Below are positions 37,174 through 46,572 of a stretch of DNA of 64,000 bases, in pieces. The stretch is from Carboxylicivirga litoralis (GTDB lineage Bacteria; Bacteroidota; Bacteroidia; Bacteroidales; Marinilabiliaceae). The notes under the pieces were generated by a model. It was not told where the DNA came from. It did no database searches and saw nothing but the letters and a program-made list of their open reading frames with translations. Location: contig NZ_JAFMVC010000007.1 in NCBI RefSeq assembly GCF_025499605.1, forward strand, positions 146,218 through 210,217. Direction: 5' to 3'. The position numbers and the translations under genes are program-made. Within the stretch, counting starts at the first letter, position 1. Each line of letters opens with the position of its first letter.

Positions 37174-38601
37174 CTATTTATAACTGACTGACATATGATA
37201 ATCCCACTGATCGAAATACAGATTACCACCTTTCCATTCTACCTCACCACGCTGAAAGTCCCAAGGTTCGCTTCGTAAATATTGTTTAGAAGGGCAAAAC
37301 TCAGCACCTATACCATCGTTCACTATCAAACGATAAGCATCGATACCTGATATATAAAAGTTACGTAACTGTTCATCATTAGATTTCTGCAAACTAAAAG
37401 ACATATCTAATGGCACCCATCCTACACCTTGATAATACACCTCACACCAATCATGCAGGTTTACTTCTCCCGGATGCAGCATCCAACCACTTTGCCAGCG
37501 CACCGGAATACCCTTATAACGAGCCATACTCATGAACAGTAAAGTCTGCATACCACAATCCCCTTTTTTATAACTCAACACATATTCCGGAATATTAGGC
37601 ATAATACCATATTCGAGTGCTCCTGCCCACGGTATGGTTTTATCAATCCAATAGTAAATCTTTTTTACAAGCTCAACCGGCTCAACGTCTTCACCACAAA
37701 TACTATCAGTCAGCTGCATGATTTCTTTCGTAAAAGCAATGTGCGGCAACCGCTGCTTGGTATACTCTTTATAAACAACACTTTCCTGATCATATGGCAA
37801 AACATGCTCTTGAGACAAATCAACATACTCAGCCTGGGTATCAAAACTAAACGTTAACTTAAACTCTGTCTTTTGATTAGACACCGCAACCTGCTCAAGG
37901 TAAATACTCCGATGCACACACGAATCTTCAGACACCCTATATTCTTCAGGAAAACTGCCTAAAAACTTGACACTCCCTTGTCGTGCATGGTGCGCTTTTG
38001 GATAAGGCAACCAGCAGCGAAGAACTTCACCAGCAGGAATCGCATTTGCATCAACAGCCAAACTATATTCAATTACAAAACTTCGTTTTGCAACTCTACT
38101 ATTCTTTACCTGCTTAGTTTCTTTAATGACCTCGACTGAATGCTCCAAACAAAAAGCATCCAAAGCCTCATCCAACAATCCATCTCCTTTTCCGGTTAAT
38201 ATAGCCAGGTTTGATACCGCACGTTTGAAATACTTCTTTTCGCCATTCAACATTCTACCTTCCAGTAAACCTGACGCATTCCAATCTCTCCACTCTTCTT
38301 CTGTAAAATCACCAACTCGTTCAATTAACTGCTCTTTTACAACATCTTTATCAACACTGAAATCAATCGCAATCCGCTTGGCTATTTGAGCAAACGAATC
38401 GGCTTTCATCCATTGCACATCAAATTGAGTTGACTGCCCTTTAACCGAATCAGCCCAAAATTCAAGTTGACTTAATTCTCCCTGTTTCAATAAAAAAGCA
38501 GGTAAGTTCCAATCGGTTTTATATCCCTTATCAGATTGACAACTAACAAACAAAAAAACAAACAAATTAGCGATTAACAGTTTTGATAGTGGGTTTTGCA
38601 T
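37174..38601 (-). CDS. Lipoprotein with transglutaminase-like (cysteine peptidase) domain
   Basis: 475 aa. Lipobox LFVSCQSD (Cys 21). The C-terminal half has the transglutaminase-core triad: C349 in YKKGDCGMQT, H383 in VNLHDWCEVYY and D399 in WVPLDMSF. The N-terminal half (30-310) is unrecognised and beta-rich in its second part. In bacteria this fold is mostly a peptidase. Its place beside NlpC/P60 and NamZ genes points to murein peptides or cell-wall proteins. The operator motif at 38644 lies 43 bp upstream. Confidence 0.82.
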   Translation of the reverse strand: MQNPLSKLLIANLFVFLFVSCQSDKGYKTDWNLPAFLLKQGELSQLEFWADSVKGQSTQFDVQWMKADSFAQIAKRIAIDFSVDKDVVKEQLIERVGDFTEEEWRDWNASGLLEGRMLNGEKKYFKRAVSNLAILTGKGDGLLDEALDAFCLEHSVEVIKETKQVKNSRVAKRSFVIEYSLAVDANAIPAGEVLRCWLPYPKAHHARQGSVKFLGSFPEEYRVSEDSCVHRSIYLEQVAVSNQKTEFKLTFSFDTQAEYVDLSQEHVLPYDQESVVYKEYTKQRLPHIAFTKEIMQLTDSICGEDVEPVELVKKIYYWIDKTIPWAGALEYGIMPNIPEYVLSYKKGDCGMQTLLFMSMARYKGIPVRWQSGWMLHPGEVNLHDWCEVYYQGVGWVPLDMSFSLQKSNDEQLRNFYISGIDAYRLIVNDGIGAEFCPSKQYLRSEPWDFQRGEVEWKGGNLYFDQWDYHMSVSYK

Positions 38602-38638
38602 AACTTCGTAATAGTAGTCGTAAATTAAAAAAACAAAT

Positions 38639-38646
38639 TATATTTG
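38639..38646 (+). promoter_or_regulatory. Candidate -7 element of namZ
   Basis: TATATTTG on the plus strand, 73 bp before the namZ ATG. No good -33 TTTG is present at the usual distance. The predicted start falls within the operator motif 38644-38663. Confidence 0.4.
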
Positions 38647-38663
38647 TATTACATATTACAAAT
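38644..38663. promoter_or_regulatory. Operator motif copy 3, between transglutaminase and namZ genes
   Basis: TTGTATTACATATTACAAAT, the most symmetric copy: outer arms ATTTGTA / TACAAAT (38642-38663). Lies in the divergent promoter region and overlaps likely promoter elements of both genes. Confidence 0.65.
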
Positions 38664-38718
38664 GTAACGACGATAATCGAGATTCAAAACACTTTTTAAC
38701 AATTAACAAGAAAATAAC

Positions 38719-39948
38719 ATGAGACGAACCGTTTTTTTTGCCATACTAATTTTTTCATACACTTTAATACATGCTCAAAAAGTTAAAACTGGCATAGAAG
38801 TATTACAAAAATCCAATTTTAACTCCCTGAATAGCAAACGCGTTGGTCTTATTACCAACCCAACGGGCGTTAATAGTGAATTAAAATCTACAGTTGATAT
38901 ACTGTTTGAAGCATCGAATATTGAATTAGTAGCCTTATACGGACCAGAGCATGGTGTGCGCGGAGACTACTCGGCCGGCGATAAAGTTGAATTTTTTACC
39001 GACCCTAAGACGAAACTCCCGGTTTATAGCCTTTATGGCAAAAATAAAAAACCGAGTGCTGAGATGTTAAAGGATGTCGATGTATTAGTTTATGATATTC
39101 AGGATATCGGTTCGCGTTCTTACACTTATATTAGTACACTTGGATTGGCCATGGAAGCTGCTGCTGAGAACAACATCAAAATGGTGGTACTCGATCGTCC
39201 GAACCCTTTGGGCGGATTAAAAATGGAAGGTGTTATTACCGAGCCTGATTTTATTTCTTTCGTTAGTCAATTCCCAATACCATATGTACACGGCTTGACC
39301 GTTGGAGAGTTAGCAGAACTTTTAAATGGTGAAAAACTACTTAAAGATGGTGTGCAATGTGATTTAGAAGTTATTAAAATGGACGGTTGGCAACGCACCA
39401 TGACCTTTGAAGAAACTGGCTTACCATGGATTCCTTCTTCACCACATATCCCACATGCGCACTCATCCTACTTTTATCCGGTTAGCGGCATATTGGGCGA
39501 ATTATATGTCTACAACATTGGCGTTGGCTATACATTACCATTCCAGCTATTTGCCGCCGAATGGATTGATGCAGACAGCTTGGCCAACAACCTGAATGCT
39601 TTGAAAATTGAAGGTATTCTATTCCGACCTGTGCATTTTAAACCTTATTACAGTGTTTCTAAGGGCAAAATGGTTCATGGTGTGCAAGTTCACTTTACCG
39701 ATTACATGAAAGCACCATTATCGCTTATTCAGTTTTACATCTTGCAAGAAGCCTATGCTTTATGGCCGAAACACAATGTATTTGAATTGTGCTCAGAATC
39801 GCGCATTAGCATGTTTGATAAAGTAAGTGGCAGTGATAAAGTAAGAAAAGAATTCACTAAAAACTGGCAAGTGGCCGACATTGAAAAGATGTGGTATAAA
39901 GACATACCTCAATTTAGAAAGATAGCAGGCAAGTATTTTATTTACTAG
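38719..39948 (+). CDS. namZ: Exo-beta-N-acetylmuramidase NamZ-like (DUF1343)
   Basis: 409 aa. Signal peptide (to about residue 19: LIHAQKVKTG). DUF1343/NamZ family elements: KRVGLITNPTGVNSELKSTV, LYGPEHGVRGDYSAGDKVEF, DVLVYDIQDIGSRSYTYIST and VVLDRPNPLGG, at the expected spacing. NamZ enzymes of Bacillus (YbbC) and relatives split terminal MurNAc from murein glycans. The product MurNAc fits the MurK-MurQ genes at 51.6-53.3 kb. The only plus-strand gene within the 23-51 kb cluster. Confidence 0.9.
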   Translation: MRRTVFFAILIFSYTLIHAQKVKTGIEVLQKSNFNSLNSKRVGLITNPTGVNSELKSTVDILFEASNIELVALYGPEHGVRGDYSAGDKVEFFTDPKTKLPVYSLYGKNKKPSAEMLKDVDVLVYDIQDIGSRSYTYISTLGLAMEAAAENNIKMVVLDRPNPLGGLKMEGVITEPDFISFVSQFPIPYVHGLTVGELAELLNGEKLLKDGVQCDLEVIKMDGWQRTMTFEETGLPWIPSSPHIPHAHSSYFYPVSGILGELYVYNIGVGYTLPFQLFAAEWIDADSLANNLNALKIEGILFRPVHFKPYYSVSKGKMVHGVQVHFTDYMKAPLSLIQFYILQEAYALWPKHNVFELCSESRISMFDKVSGSDKVRKEFTKNWQVADIEKMWYKDIPQFRKIAGKYFIY

Positions 39949-39967
39949 CCAACTAATCGAAGATAAC

Positions 39968-40231
39968 AACCCGAGTTCGACGTAAAATTTCTGATTCAGA
40001 TCGCTTATAAATAGTGAGTTTCAATCTAAAATTATGAAAGAATAGCGGGCTATTTTGAATAATTTTGGGGAAGAAAATCGCTGTTTATAAGTGAAGCACC
40101 TATGCTTTATCATAAAAAATTAATTTACAGCGTTAAATTTTTCGAGCTAGCTCGCTAGCCCTGCAAAATTTGCCTTGTAAATCAATTCTTTATGACACTC
40201 TGAATTCTGAAATTTAAATCGAACTCGGGTT
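39968..40231. mobile_element. MITE-like element, copy 2 (264 bp)
   Basis: Second copy of the 12914-13144 element, same orientation. Ends: left AACCCGAGTTCGACGTAAAA, right (reverse complement) AACCCGAGTTCGATTTAAAT, with nearly perfect 13-bp tips. It carries an extra 33 bp (40129-40161) containing the palindrome CGAGCTAGCTCG. No ORF. Lies 20 bp after namZ. Confidence 0.7.
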
Positions 40232-40290
40232 AATACTAAATTGACTTTTAGAAGCCTACAAAGTTGATTTAAAATAAACTCTTTTTTATC

Positions 40291-40356
40291 ACCACCAAGT
40301 CACCAGGAACACGAAGTAAATCTTTATATTCTTGGTGACTTGGTGGTATTTTTTAT
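40291..40356 (+). terminator. 15-bp inverted repeat with U-tract (terminator-like, 'caccaagtcacca' repeat)
   Basis: Arms ACCACCAAGTCACCA (40291-40305) and TGGTGACTTGGTGGT (40333-40347) are perfectly complementary around a 27-base loop. The plus strand continues ATTTTTTATT. It could end the namZ transcript. Words of this kind recur as dispersed intergenic repeats in Bacteroidota, so it may also be a repeat remnant. Confidence 0.5.
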
Positions 40357-40398
40357 TGTCTTTGAAGGCGATTAGCCTACACATGCAATATAAAACAG

Positions 40399-40422
40399 AA
40401 AGCCAACCCAAGGGCCGGCTTT
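40399..40422 (-). terminator. Terminator hairpin of the DUF5009 gene
   Basis: Minus strand: AAAGCC (40422-40417), inner GG-CCC-TT-GGG pairing, GGCTTT (40404-40399), then CTGTTTTAT. Lies 41 bp past the stop at 40463. Confidence 0.6.
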
Positions 40423-40462
40423 ACATTATAATACACACAAACACAAAAGTACAAGCTTGTAC

Positions 40463-41581
40463 TTAAACTTTTATAAATATCTTATTGCGGTACAATACCC
40501 AGCCTATCAACCAAAAGAAAACGATGTGTACCAAAGCAAACAATAAGGAACCATTCATATTACCAGCAATTGGTACAAATACCTTTTCGTACAAGGCAGT
40601 ATAACCATTCATAACTTCAGGTGCATCGCCATTGATAAAACTGAATTTAATGAGTCGGGCTATGATCTTTATCCATAAGATGGAAAAAGCAAAAATAAAC
40701 AAAGGGTTCATACCGAACACCACGAAGAAAGATGTCCACTTTTTATACCCTTTGATATCCACCAGCCAAACTAATAAACTCAATAACAACATGGCCAAAC
40801 CAGCAGTATAGGCAACATACGAGCCTGTCCAGAGCGGCTTGTTTAATGGCAATACCCAACTCCATAACCACCCTAGAACAACCAAACTACCACCGTACAT
40901 TACCAGCTTAAGCGGCAACCTTGCTTTATCAGAGTTTTTAATCAGCAAACCAACTAGGTAGCCTGACAATACTGTTGCAATGGCTGAGAGAGAGCTAAAA
41001 ATACCTTCAGGATCGAAAGGCAATCCAAAGCCTTTGTATAGGTGATTTTCGCCTAAAATAGCTTTATCAAAAGCAATGGTCGCGTTTTGCTCAAGCGAAT
41101 AAGGTTGTTCACCTCCCAATAAATTAAGAGCGAGCCAATGAACAAGCACCAGCAGTACGCTACTTATGATTACGCCTCGTTGCTTAAACGACAACACAAT
41201 AAGCGAGCTAAACACATACACTACAGCAATTCGCTGCAATACCCCCATAATGCGCAATTTAGAAAAATCCATTTGCCACTGGGGAAATGAATTCAAAAAC
41301 AAACCTATTGCAAAAATCAGTAATCCACGCTTTCCAATCTTCAACAGTGACGATTGATTTAGTCCATCTCCATACTTGGCAAAGGAAAAAAACATAGAAA
41401 CACCCATGACGAACAAAAAGAAAGGAAACACCAAATCGGTTGGTGTACAACCGTGCCAGGCGGCATGTCGCAATGGTGGGTAGATATATGACCAACTCCC
41501 TGGTGTATTCACCAGAATCATTCCAGAGATGGTAATGCCTCTAAGAACATCAAGAGCCAGGTATCGTTTGGATTTTGACAT
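40463..41581 (-). CDS. Membrane acetyltransferase, DUF5009/NagX (HGSNAT-like)
   Basis: 372 aa from the ATG at 41581 (a GTG 39 bp upstream is unlikely). Begins KRYLALDVLRGITISGMILV and LRHAAWHGCTPTDLVFPFFL, the NagX/HGSNAT signature. About ten membrane segments follow. Relatives transfer acetyl from cytosolic acetyl-CoA to glucosamine across the membrane. In this locus it may re-acetylate de-N-acetylated murein sugars so they can be used (inference). Last gene of the cluster starting with the amidase at 51415. Confidence 0.85.
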   Translation of the reverse strand: MSKSKRYLALDVLRGITISGMILVNTPGSWSYIYPPLRHAAWHGCTPTDLVFPFFLFVMGVSMFFSFAKYGDGLNQSSLLKIGKRGLLIFAIGLFLNSFPQWQMDFSKLRIMGVLQRIAVVYVFSSLIVLSFKQRGVIISSVLLVLVHWLALNLLGGEQPYSLEQNATIAFDKAILGENHLYKGFGLPFDPEGIFSSLSAIATVLSGYLVGLLIKNSDKARLPLKLVMYGGSLVVLGWLWSWVLPLNKPLWTGSYVAYTAGLAMLLLSLLVWLVDIKGYKKWTSFFVVFGMNPLFIFAFSILWIKIIARLIKFSFINGDAPEVMNGYTALYEKVFVPIAGNMNGSLLFALVHIVFFWLIGWVLYRNKIFIKV

Positions 41582-41617
41582 ATGTTTTAGTTTAGGAGTT
41601 GACGAGTTTAAAGTTGA

Positions 41618-41655
41618 CACCCCTCTCCCTCCGGGCTTCTCACCAAGGGGAGAAT
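41618..41655. repeat. Dispersed palindromic word, copy a
   Basis: CCCCTCTCCCTCCGGG, then CCAAGGGGAGAAT; nearly the same word recurs at 45523-45555. Found only in spacers, with complementary CTCCCT / AGGGGAG-like arms. Confidence 0.4.
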
Positions 41656-41673
41656 TTCAAAAAAGGGAAGAGA

Positions 41674-42960
41674 TTATTTCTTTTTAATTCCGAAAGTTGG
41701 ATCCACCTTAATCAATTTCACCATAATAAAACTAGGAATTGTACAAAGTATTACCCAGATAAAGAAATGCTGATAACCTATCATTTCCTGAATCCAGCCC
41801 GAAATCATTCCCGGCACCATCATACCTAAAGCCATCAAACCGGTACAAAAAGCGAAATGAGCCGTTTTGTGCTCCCCTTCAGAAACATAGATTTGATACA
41901 ACATGTAGGCTGTAAACCCAAAGCCGTATCCAAACTGCTCGATGGCAACCGAGATACTTACTAAAACAAATGATTCAGGCAAGACATAAGACAGATACAC
42001 ATACACAAGGTTTGGCAGGTTAATGGCAATTACCATCGGCCACAACCAGTATTTTAAACCTTTACGAGAGGCCACTAAACCGCCTAGTATACCTCCAATA
42101 GTCAGAAAGATAACACCAATGGTACCATACACAATACCTACCTGGCTGGTTGTTAATCCTAAACCTCCCACATCGCGACCATCTAACAAAAAAGGCGATG
42201 CCATCTTTACCAATTGCGACTCACCTAAACGGTAAGTCAACAACATGCCCATTATCACCCAAATATCTTTTTTAGTGAAAAACGTAGAGAAAGTATGACC
42301 AAAATCGCTCATTACTTCACTTAAGCTCTTCACTTCTTTGTTTTTATCCTCTTCGGGATGTGGCAATGCAAATTTATGATAGAGGGCAAACACCAGGAAC
42401 ATGCCTGTAATAATATAAAAAGTTAATGACCAGGCGAGTGGAACACTTGGCCCTTCATTGCCAAAGAGAGTCATTTCTTCTAATTGACCAGCTAAAAAAA
42501 CCAACAATCCCTGTCCGGCTATCATTGACAAACGGTAAAAAGTACTGCGAATTCCAATAAAATAAGCCTGTTTACTCTCATCCATTCCAAACATATAAAA
42601 ACCGTCGGCAGCAATGTCATGCGTAGCAGAACTAAAAGCCAACAACCAGAAAAAAGCCAATGTGGATTGAAAGAAGAAGTTCGTTGGAATGGTAAAAGCA
42701 ATACCTGCTAAACCTGCTCCAATCAGCAGCTGCATGGTAACAATCCACCAACGTTTACTTTTAATGACGTCAACCACCGGACTCCAGAATGGCTTGATAA
42801 CCCAAGGCAGATACAACCATGATGTATACAAAGCAATATCGGTGTTGGAGATGTCCAGTTTCTTATACATGATAACTGCCAAGGTCATCACCACCACGTA
42901 GGGTATTCCTTCAGCAAAATATAAGGTGGGCACCCAGGCCCAAGGCGATTTTTGTTTCAT
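41674..42960 (-). CDS. MFS transporter, AmpG-like (muropeptide/MurNAc import)
   Basis: 428 aa from the ATG at 42960. Twelve predicted membrane segments. It starts WVPTLYFAEGIPYVVVMTLA, has DISNTDIALYTSWLYLPWVI, then KPFWSPVVD and an internal ATHDIAADGFYMFGMDE, matching the AmpG/SLC33-like branch. AmpG carries anhydro-muropeptides into the cytosol; MurNAc-transporting relatives stand next to murK/murQ in some Bacteroidota. Cargo here: MurNAc, or GlcNAc-anhydro-MurNAc, by context. Confidence 0.85.
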   Translation of the reverse strand: MKQKSPWAWVPTLYFAEGIPYVVVMTLAVIMYKKLDISNTDIALYTSWLYLPWVIKPFWSPVVDVIKSKRWWIVTMQLLIGAGLAGIAFTIPTNFFFQSTLAFFWLLAFSSATHDIAADGFYMFGMDESKQAYFIGIRSTFYRLSMIAGQGLLVFLAGQLEEMTLFGNEGPSVPLAWSLTFYIITGMFLVFALYHKFALPHPEEDKNKEVKSLSEVMSDFGHTFSTFFTKKDIWVIMGMLLTYRLGESQLVKMASPFLLDGRDVGGLGLTTSQVGIVYGTIGVIFLTIGGILGGLVASRKGLKYWLWPMVIAINLPNLVYVYLSYVLPESFVLVSISVAIEQFGYGFGFTAYMLYQIYVSEGEHKTAHFAFCTGLMALGMMVPGMISGWIQEMIGYQHFFIWVILCTIPSFIMVKLIKVDPTFGIKKK

Positions 42961-43043
42961 AGTTATATATTTGATGACTGAAGACCGAAGCAACTTCCCT
43001 GTCTACATACAAACAGGCGTCTTCTATCTTCTGTCTTCCTTCT

Positions 43044-44375
43044 TTAATACTTTCTCTTTAACTCTGCCCCTCTGAAATAATGCATTAAGATAGCATTATA
43101 ATCGTAACCTTTAGCGCCCATAACCGCAGCTCCTATTTGACAAAGGCCAACACCGTGCCCCCAACCTGCACCTTTTAGTATAAAGTTGAGTTCACCGTTT
43201 AATTCCGATTTTTCAACAATAAAAGCCGAGCTATACAGGTGCGATTCGGATAAGGCTTTTCGAATCTCCAACTCTTTACCTATAGTTAAAGTCTTTTTGT
43301 CGCCAATAATCTTTAATTCAATCAAACGACCTGAATCACCGCGCTCAACAGGCACCATATCCTTAATCAACCCAAAATCGAACCCCGTACGTTTTTTCAC
43401 CAATTCGCTCACTTCTTTCTGCGTGTACTTCACTTCCCAGCGGTAGAAATCATTGGTTTCCTGATCATAATCATTCAATACCTGACTCAATACTTCCTTA
43501 TTATCAGTATTACAGAATGCATCGGGACTGCCCAGCATCCACTTTTCAGCATTGCTCTCATTCTTTAGATTAATATCAAAACCTTGAGGGTTCTTATCAT
43601 TATCAGCGAAGGCCTGTAAGTAAGGATGATTCACCGGCTCCCACACATTTTCAAATTGCTCAACCATTCCACCGCAGCATTTCGAAAAACGCGCATCACA
43701 AATGGCATCCCCATTCATCAATACTTCACCCCAGGTGGCACGGACAGCATCTTCCACCTCAGTAGTGGTCGAACGTGTTATCCCTTGGTAACGCTGGCAA
43801 TGATCATCGGCACACACATCAAAGTTGATATGATCTTCACGGTCGTACCATTTAATAAATTTCTCATCCGACTCAAACACTGATTGATAAGTATCATCCG
43901 CCTTTTGGATAGATTGATTCTTTTCAATCTGGGCCAGCAACCAGCTGCGCGAAATGACCGCATGAGCTTTTAATAACTCCAAAGACGAAGTAGCACTCAT
44001 CTCCGAAGAAATCACACTCATCAAATAATCTTCAACCGGCAGCACATTTATCGCGGTTATCTTTTCATTTTCAATCAGAAGCTTCAAACCACCTTTAAAC
44101 GATTGGTCTTCGTCGCGTTCCCAGTGGAAGTTAATCCCAATGGTTACATCATGAAGCGTAAAAAAAGCATTAGCAGTCGCTGGTTCTAGCAATGAGCCTG
44201 ATGGTAAATTAATTTTCTCTTTACCATCACTCAACTCAAGACCACCATTGACACGGACAGCCTTGTATTTTCCATTCAGATTAATGCCTGCCGTGGTTAC
44301 GTATGATCCTTCTAATGTAAATTCAATGGTCTCTTTAAACTGAATACCAACATGTATAACCGGGATTTTTTCCAT
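43044..44375 (-). CDS. SpoIID/LytB-domain protein without signal peptide
   Basis: 443 aa. SpoIID core: INVLPVEDYLMSVISSEMSA, SSLELLKAHAVISRSWLLAQ, CADDHCQRYQGITR and the terminal GAGWGHGVGLCQIGAAVMGA. SpoIID is a lytic transglycosylase that cleaves naked glycan strands, giving anhydro-MurNAc ends. The start MEKIPVIHVGIQFKE has no signal peptide and no upstream start that would add one, so a cytosolic role on imported fragments is possible, which is unusual. Between the MFS and GNAT genes. Confidence 0.87.
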   Translation of the reverse strand: MEKIPVIHVGIQFKETIEFTLEGSYVTTAGINLNGKYKAVRVNGGLELSDGKEKINLPSGSLLEPATANAFFTLHDVTIGINFHWERDEDQSFKGGLKLLIENEKITAINVLPVEDYLMSVISSEMSATSSLELLKAHAVISRSWLLAQIEKNQSIQKADDTYQSVFESDEKFIKWYDREDHINFDVCADDHCQRYQGITRSTTTEVEDAVRATWGEVLMNGDAICDARFSKCCGGMVEQFENVWEPVNHPYLQAFADNDKNPQGFDINLKNESNAEKWMLGSPDAFCNTDNKEVLSQVLNDYDQETNDFYRWEVKYTQKEVSELVKKRTGFDFGLIKDMVPVERGDSGRLIELKIIGDKKTLTIGKELEIRKALSESHLYSSAFIVEKSELNGELNFILKGAGWGHGVGLCQIGAAVMGAKGYDYNAILMHYFRGAELKRKY

Positions 44376-44550
44376 GATATTTTCTTTAGTCCGAATTCCG
44401 ATGCCACGATAGTTATCGTTGGGAGTCCGAAGCTGTTGTTACAATGTTATTAGTGCGCAGTGCACAGTGCTTAATTTATTTATTGTGAGAAAAAAGAATT
44501 GAAAGAAGATACAAACCGTATCACTTCTCGTCACTCACTTCTCTTCTCTT

Positions 44551-45456
44551 TTACTTTAGTTTCTTCTCATATCGCCAAAACACCCTGTCAACCACAGCAT
44601 TGCTGTGCCAGGAGTAAAAATCAATAGGACCGACCCATGGAATAATTGAATGTGATAAGCCCATGTCTTTCATATCTTGCAAGCACCGTTTTAACAAGAT
44701 GGCTCCCATACCTTTACCTCGCAAATCGGGATGTGTACCCATCGGCCCAAACCAGCCTGTACCTTTATTATTAGCATTGTGTGCCGAGAAAGCTTTTACC
44801 TCTCCATTTAATAAGGCAATATGAATCGATGGTTGATCGTCTTTAAAAGCCATCTCCACCTCATTACTCCACAGCAACCATTCATGTTTTATAAAATCAA
44901 GAATAGCTTGCTTATCCTCATGATTAGCACGACGCACCTCAATATTATCTGCCTGAAGTGCTGCCTCTTTAACACTCATATCCCAATCCTGGTTTAAATC
45001 AACCAACAGGTTTGATGTATCACCAAAGCGCTCGAATCCTTTTCGCATAGCCCAGCATAATGCTGGTGTATAACGGGGATCAATACCAGGCATAAAATAG
45101 TTTAATGGCACATCGTAGATGCGTACCACATCAGCTTCTCGCTCCCTAAAGATAGTCTCCAACTTATCAAATAGGGCAGATGCGATTCCCTGGCGTCGAT
45201 ATGCACCATCAACCGCCATCAGCTTGATATATGCGTAACGCGTACCGCGAATATCACGCATCACACCTTGCATAAAACCAATAATTTCTTCAGCATCTTT
45301 GCAAACAAATGTAGCTTCCGGCATCCAGTACGGATCGCCTTCCAACTTTTCTTGCAAAATAGCTTCTGTAATGCTATCGTACTGCCAACTGGCATTTAAA
45401 AAAGCCGTTAATCGTAATAAGTCGTTTGATTGATATTGGGTAATGGAGTAGTTCAT
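44551..45456 (-). CDS. Double GNAT-domain acetyltransferase
   Basis: 301 aa. Two GNAT modules: acetyl-CoA loop YRRQGIASALFDKLE near residue 87, and LRGKGMGAILLKRCL near 248. Substrate unknown. Cluster context suggests an amino sugar or a murein-derived amino acid or peptide. No signal peptide. Confidence 0.8.
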   Translation of the reverse strand: MNYSITQYQSNDLLRLTAFLNASWQYDSITEAILQEKLEGDPYWMPEATFVCKDAEEIIGFMQGVMRDIRGTRYAYIKLMAVDGAYRRQGIASALFDKLETIFREREADVVRIYDVPLNYFMPGIDPRYTPALCWAMRKGFERFGDTSNLLVDLNQDWDMSVKEAALQADNIEVRRANHEDKQAILDFIKHEWLLWSNEVEMAFKDDQPSIHIALLNGEVKAFSAHNANNKGTGWFGPMGTHPDLRGKGMGAILLKRCLQDMKDMGLSHSIIPWVGPIDFYSWHSNAVVDRVFWRYEKKLK

Positions 45457-45627
45457 TTTTTTAGACCGCTTCGCTGTTAGACTTTTTTTAGGGTTTATCT
45501 CTCAGTATTTTTAGCTTCCAGATACTCCCCCTCCCTTTGGGTATCTCCCCAAGGGGAGAATAATTACCAGACACAAACTCTTCCCTTGGGGGAAGTGCCT
45601 TCAGGCGATGGGGGAATTTCATTATTT
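45457..45627. repeat. Spacer with palindromic intergenic words, copies b and c
   Basis: CCCCTCCCTTTGGGTATCTC and CCAAGGGGAGAAT (45523-45555) repeat the word at 41618-41655. A second, inverted variant (TTCCCTTGGGGGAAGTGCC, 45572-45618) follows. Hairpins of this sort could act as terminators or RNA processing sites between the GNAT and DUF4922 genes. Confidence 0.4.
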
Positions 45628-46572
45628 CTAGTTACTCTTTAATAGCTTCTTTAAAAGCAACAAACAATCATCTTCATCCATACAGACCTGACTAAGAATA
45701 TCGGCCACATCATTGGCGCTTATTTTTTCAAAATCTTCCGGACGTGGTGTGATAAATACGCCACCCATATCAACTGAAGCCGGACTAATCAGAATTTGCT
45801 CATCACCCTCAGCAAAATAACATGACGGACGGTGCAAAATACGAGGAAACACATGTACCACATATTCATCGTTCTCATAGTATGCCAGTACATTTAGCAT
45901 CGGCTCAACTTCCTCTTGCTGATTAGCCCATAATAATTCATGCAAATTTCTAAACAGACTTGCTATTGCCTCAGCATTAATACCTGCAAATGTGATAACA
46001 CCACGATGATAGCCTTTCCAGTTATATATTTTCACATTATCCTGCACTTCAAACAAGTGTGCAAACGCTTCTTTTCTGAAATCTTCCTCAACAGGCATAA
46101 ACCCTTTTACTCCTGCCTGAAAATGAAAATGGTCAGGTGCCGAAGCACCGCACTTAGGCCCGTTATAAAACAGTGTAAATTCATTTAACTCCTTAGCCAA
46201 TTTTAGCATAGAAGGAAAATAGGGCTCTATCAGCTGCAGTGTATGTTCTTGATGCGGAATTGTAAGATGCTCCGGAAAAATTGGGAATGGATTAATTAAA
46301 ACAGTATAATCATCGACATTAATCCCTTCCTGTTCAGTAGGGCGATTCTTCTCGCACAAGAAGCAAGGACGTTCCTGAATTGACTTCGCATCTACCTTAG
46401 CAGCCGAAGAGCGCATGCGCTCAGGATTAAACTGAACTTTTACTTCTGCACCTCCATGCAGCGTTACACTTTTGTTCTTTACCTTTTGCAATCCTGCATA
46501 ATTGGTAGTGGCCAGACTCCAATTTTGAATCTGGCCTTGTATTAGTTTTTTGGTTTTGAGAGAAATATTCAT
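45628..46572 (-). CDS. DUF4922 HIT-like/nucleotidylyltransferase-fold protein
   Basis: 314 aa. CFLCEKNRPTE (C70, C73) looks like a zinc-binding pair, FPEHLTIPHQEH follows, and APDHFHFQAG (H148, H150) is an H-x-H active-site-like motif as in GalT/ATP-adenylyltransferase relatives of the HIT fold. Cytosolic. Activity unknown: a nucleotidyl transfer or phosphorolysis on a sugar phosphate is one reading. Neighbour of a tandem GT2 gene. Confidence 0.8.
   Translation of the reverse strand: MNISLKTKKLIQGQIQNWSLATTNYAGLQKVKNKSVTLHGGAEVKVQFNPERMRSSAAKVDAKSIQERPCFLCEKNRPTEQEGINVDDYTVLINPFPIFPEHLTIPHQEHTLQLIEPYFPSMLKLAKELNEFTLFYNGPKCGASAPDHFHFQAGVKGFMPVEEDFRKEAFAHLFEVQDNVKIYNWKGYHRGVITFAGINAEAIASLFRNLHELLWANQQEEVEPMLNVLAYYENDEYVVHVFPRILHRPSCYFAEGDEQILISPASVDMGGVFITPRPEDFEKISANDVADILSQVCMDEDDCLLLLKKLLKSN

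Larger units (their letters stand above)
40232..40462. other. Rest of the gene-free spacer between namZ and the DUF5009 gene
   Basis: Together with the MITE copy this spacer is 514 bp (39949-40462). It contains the long inverted repeat at 40291-40347 and the minus-strand terminator at 40399-40422. No ORF is credible. Confidence 0.5.

Noticed and set aside
40261..40360. CRISPR-like repeats ('caccaagtcacca')
   Set aside because: Only one inverted pair, no direct repeats with regular spacers.
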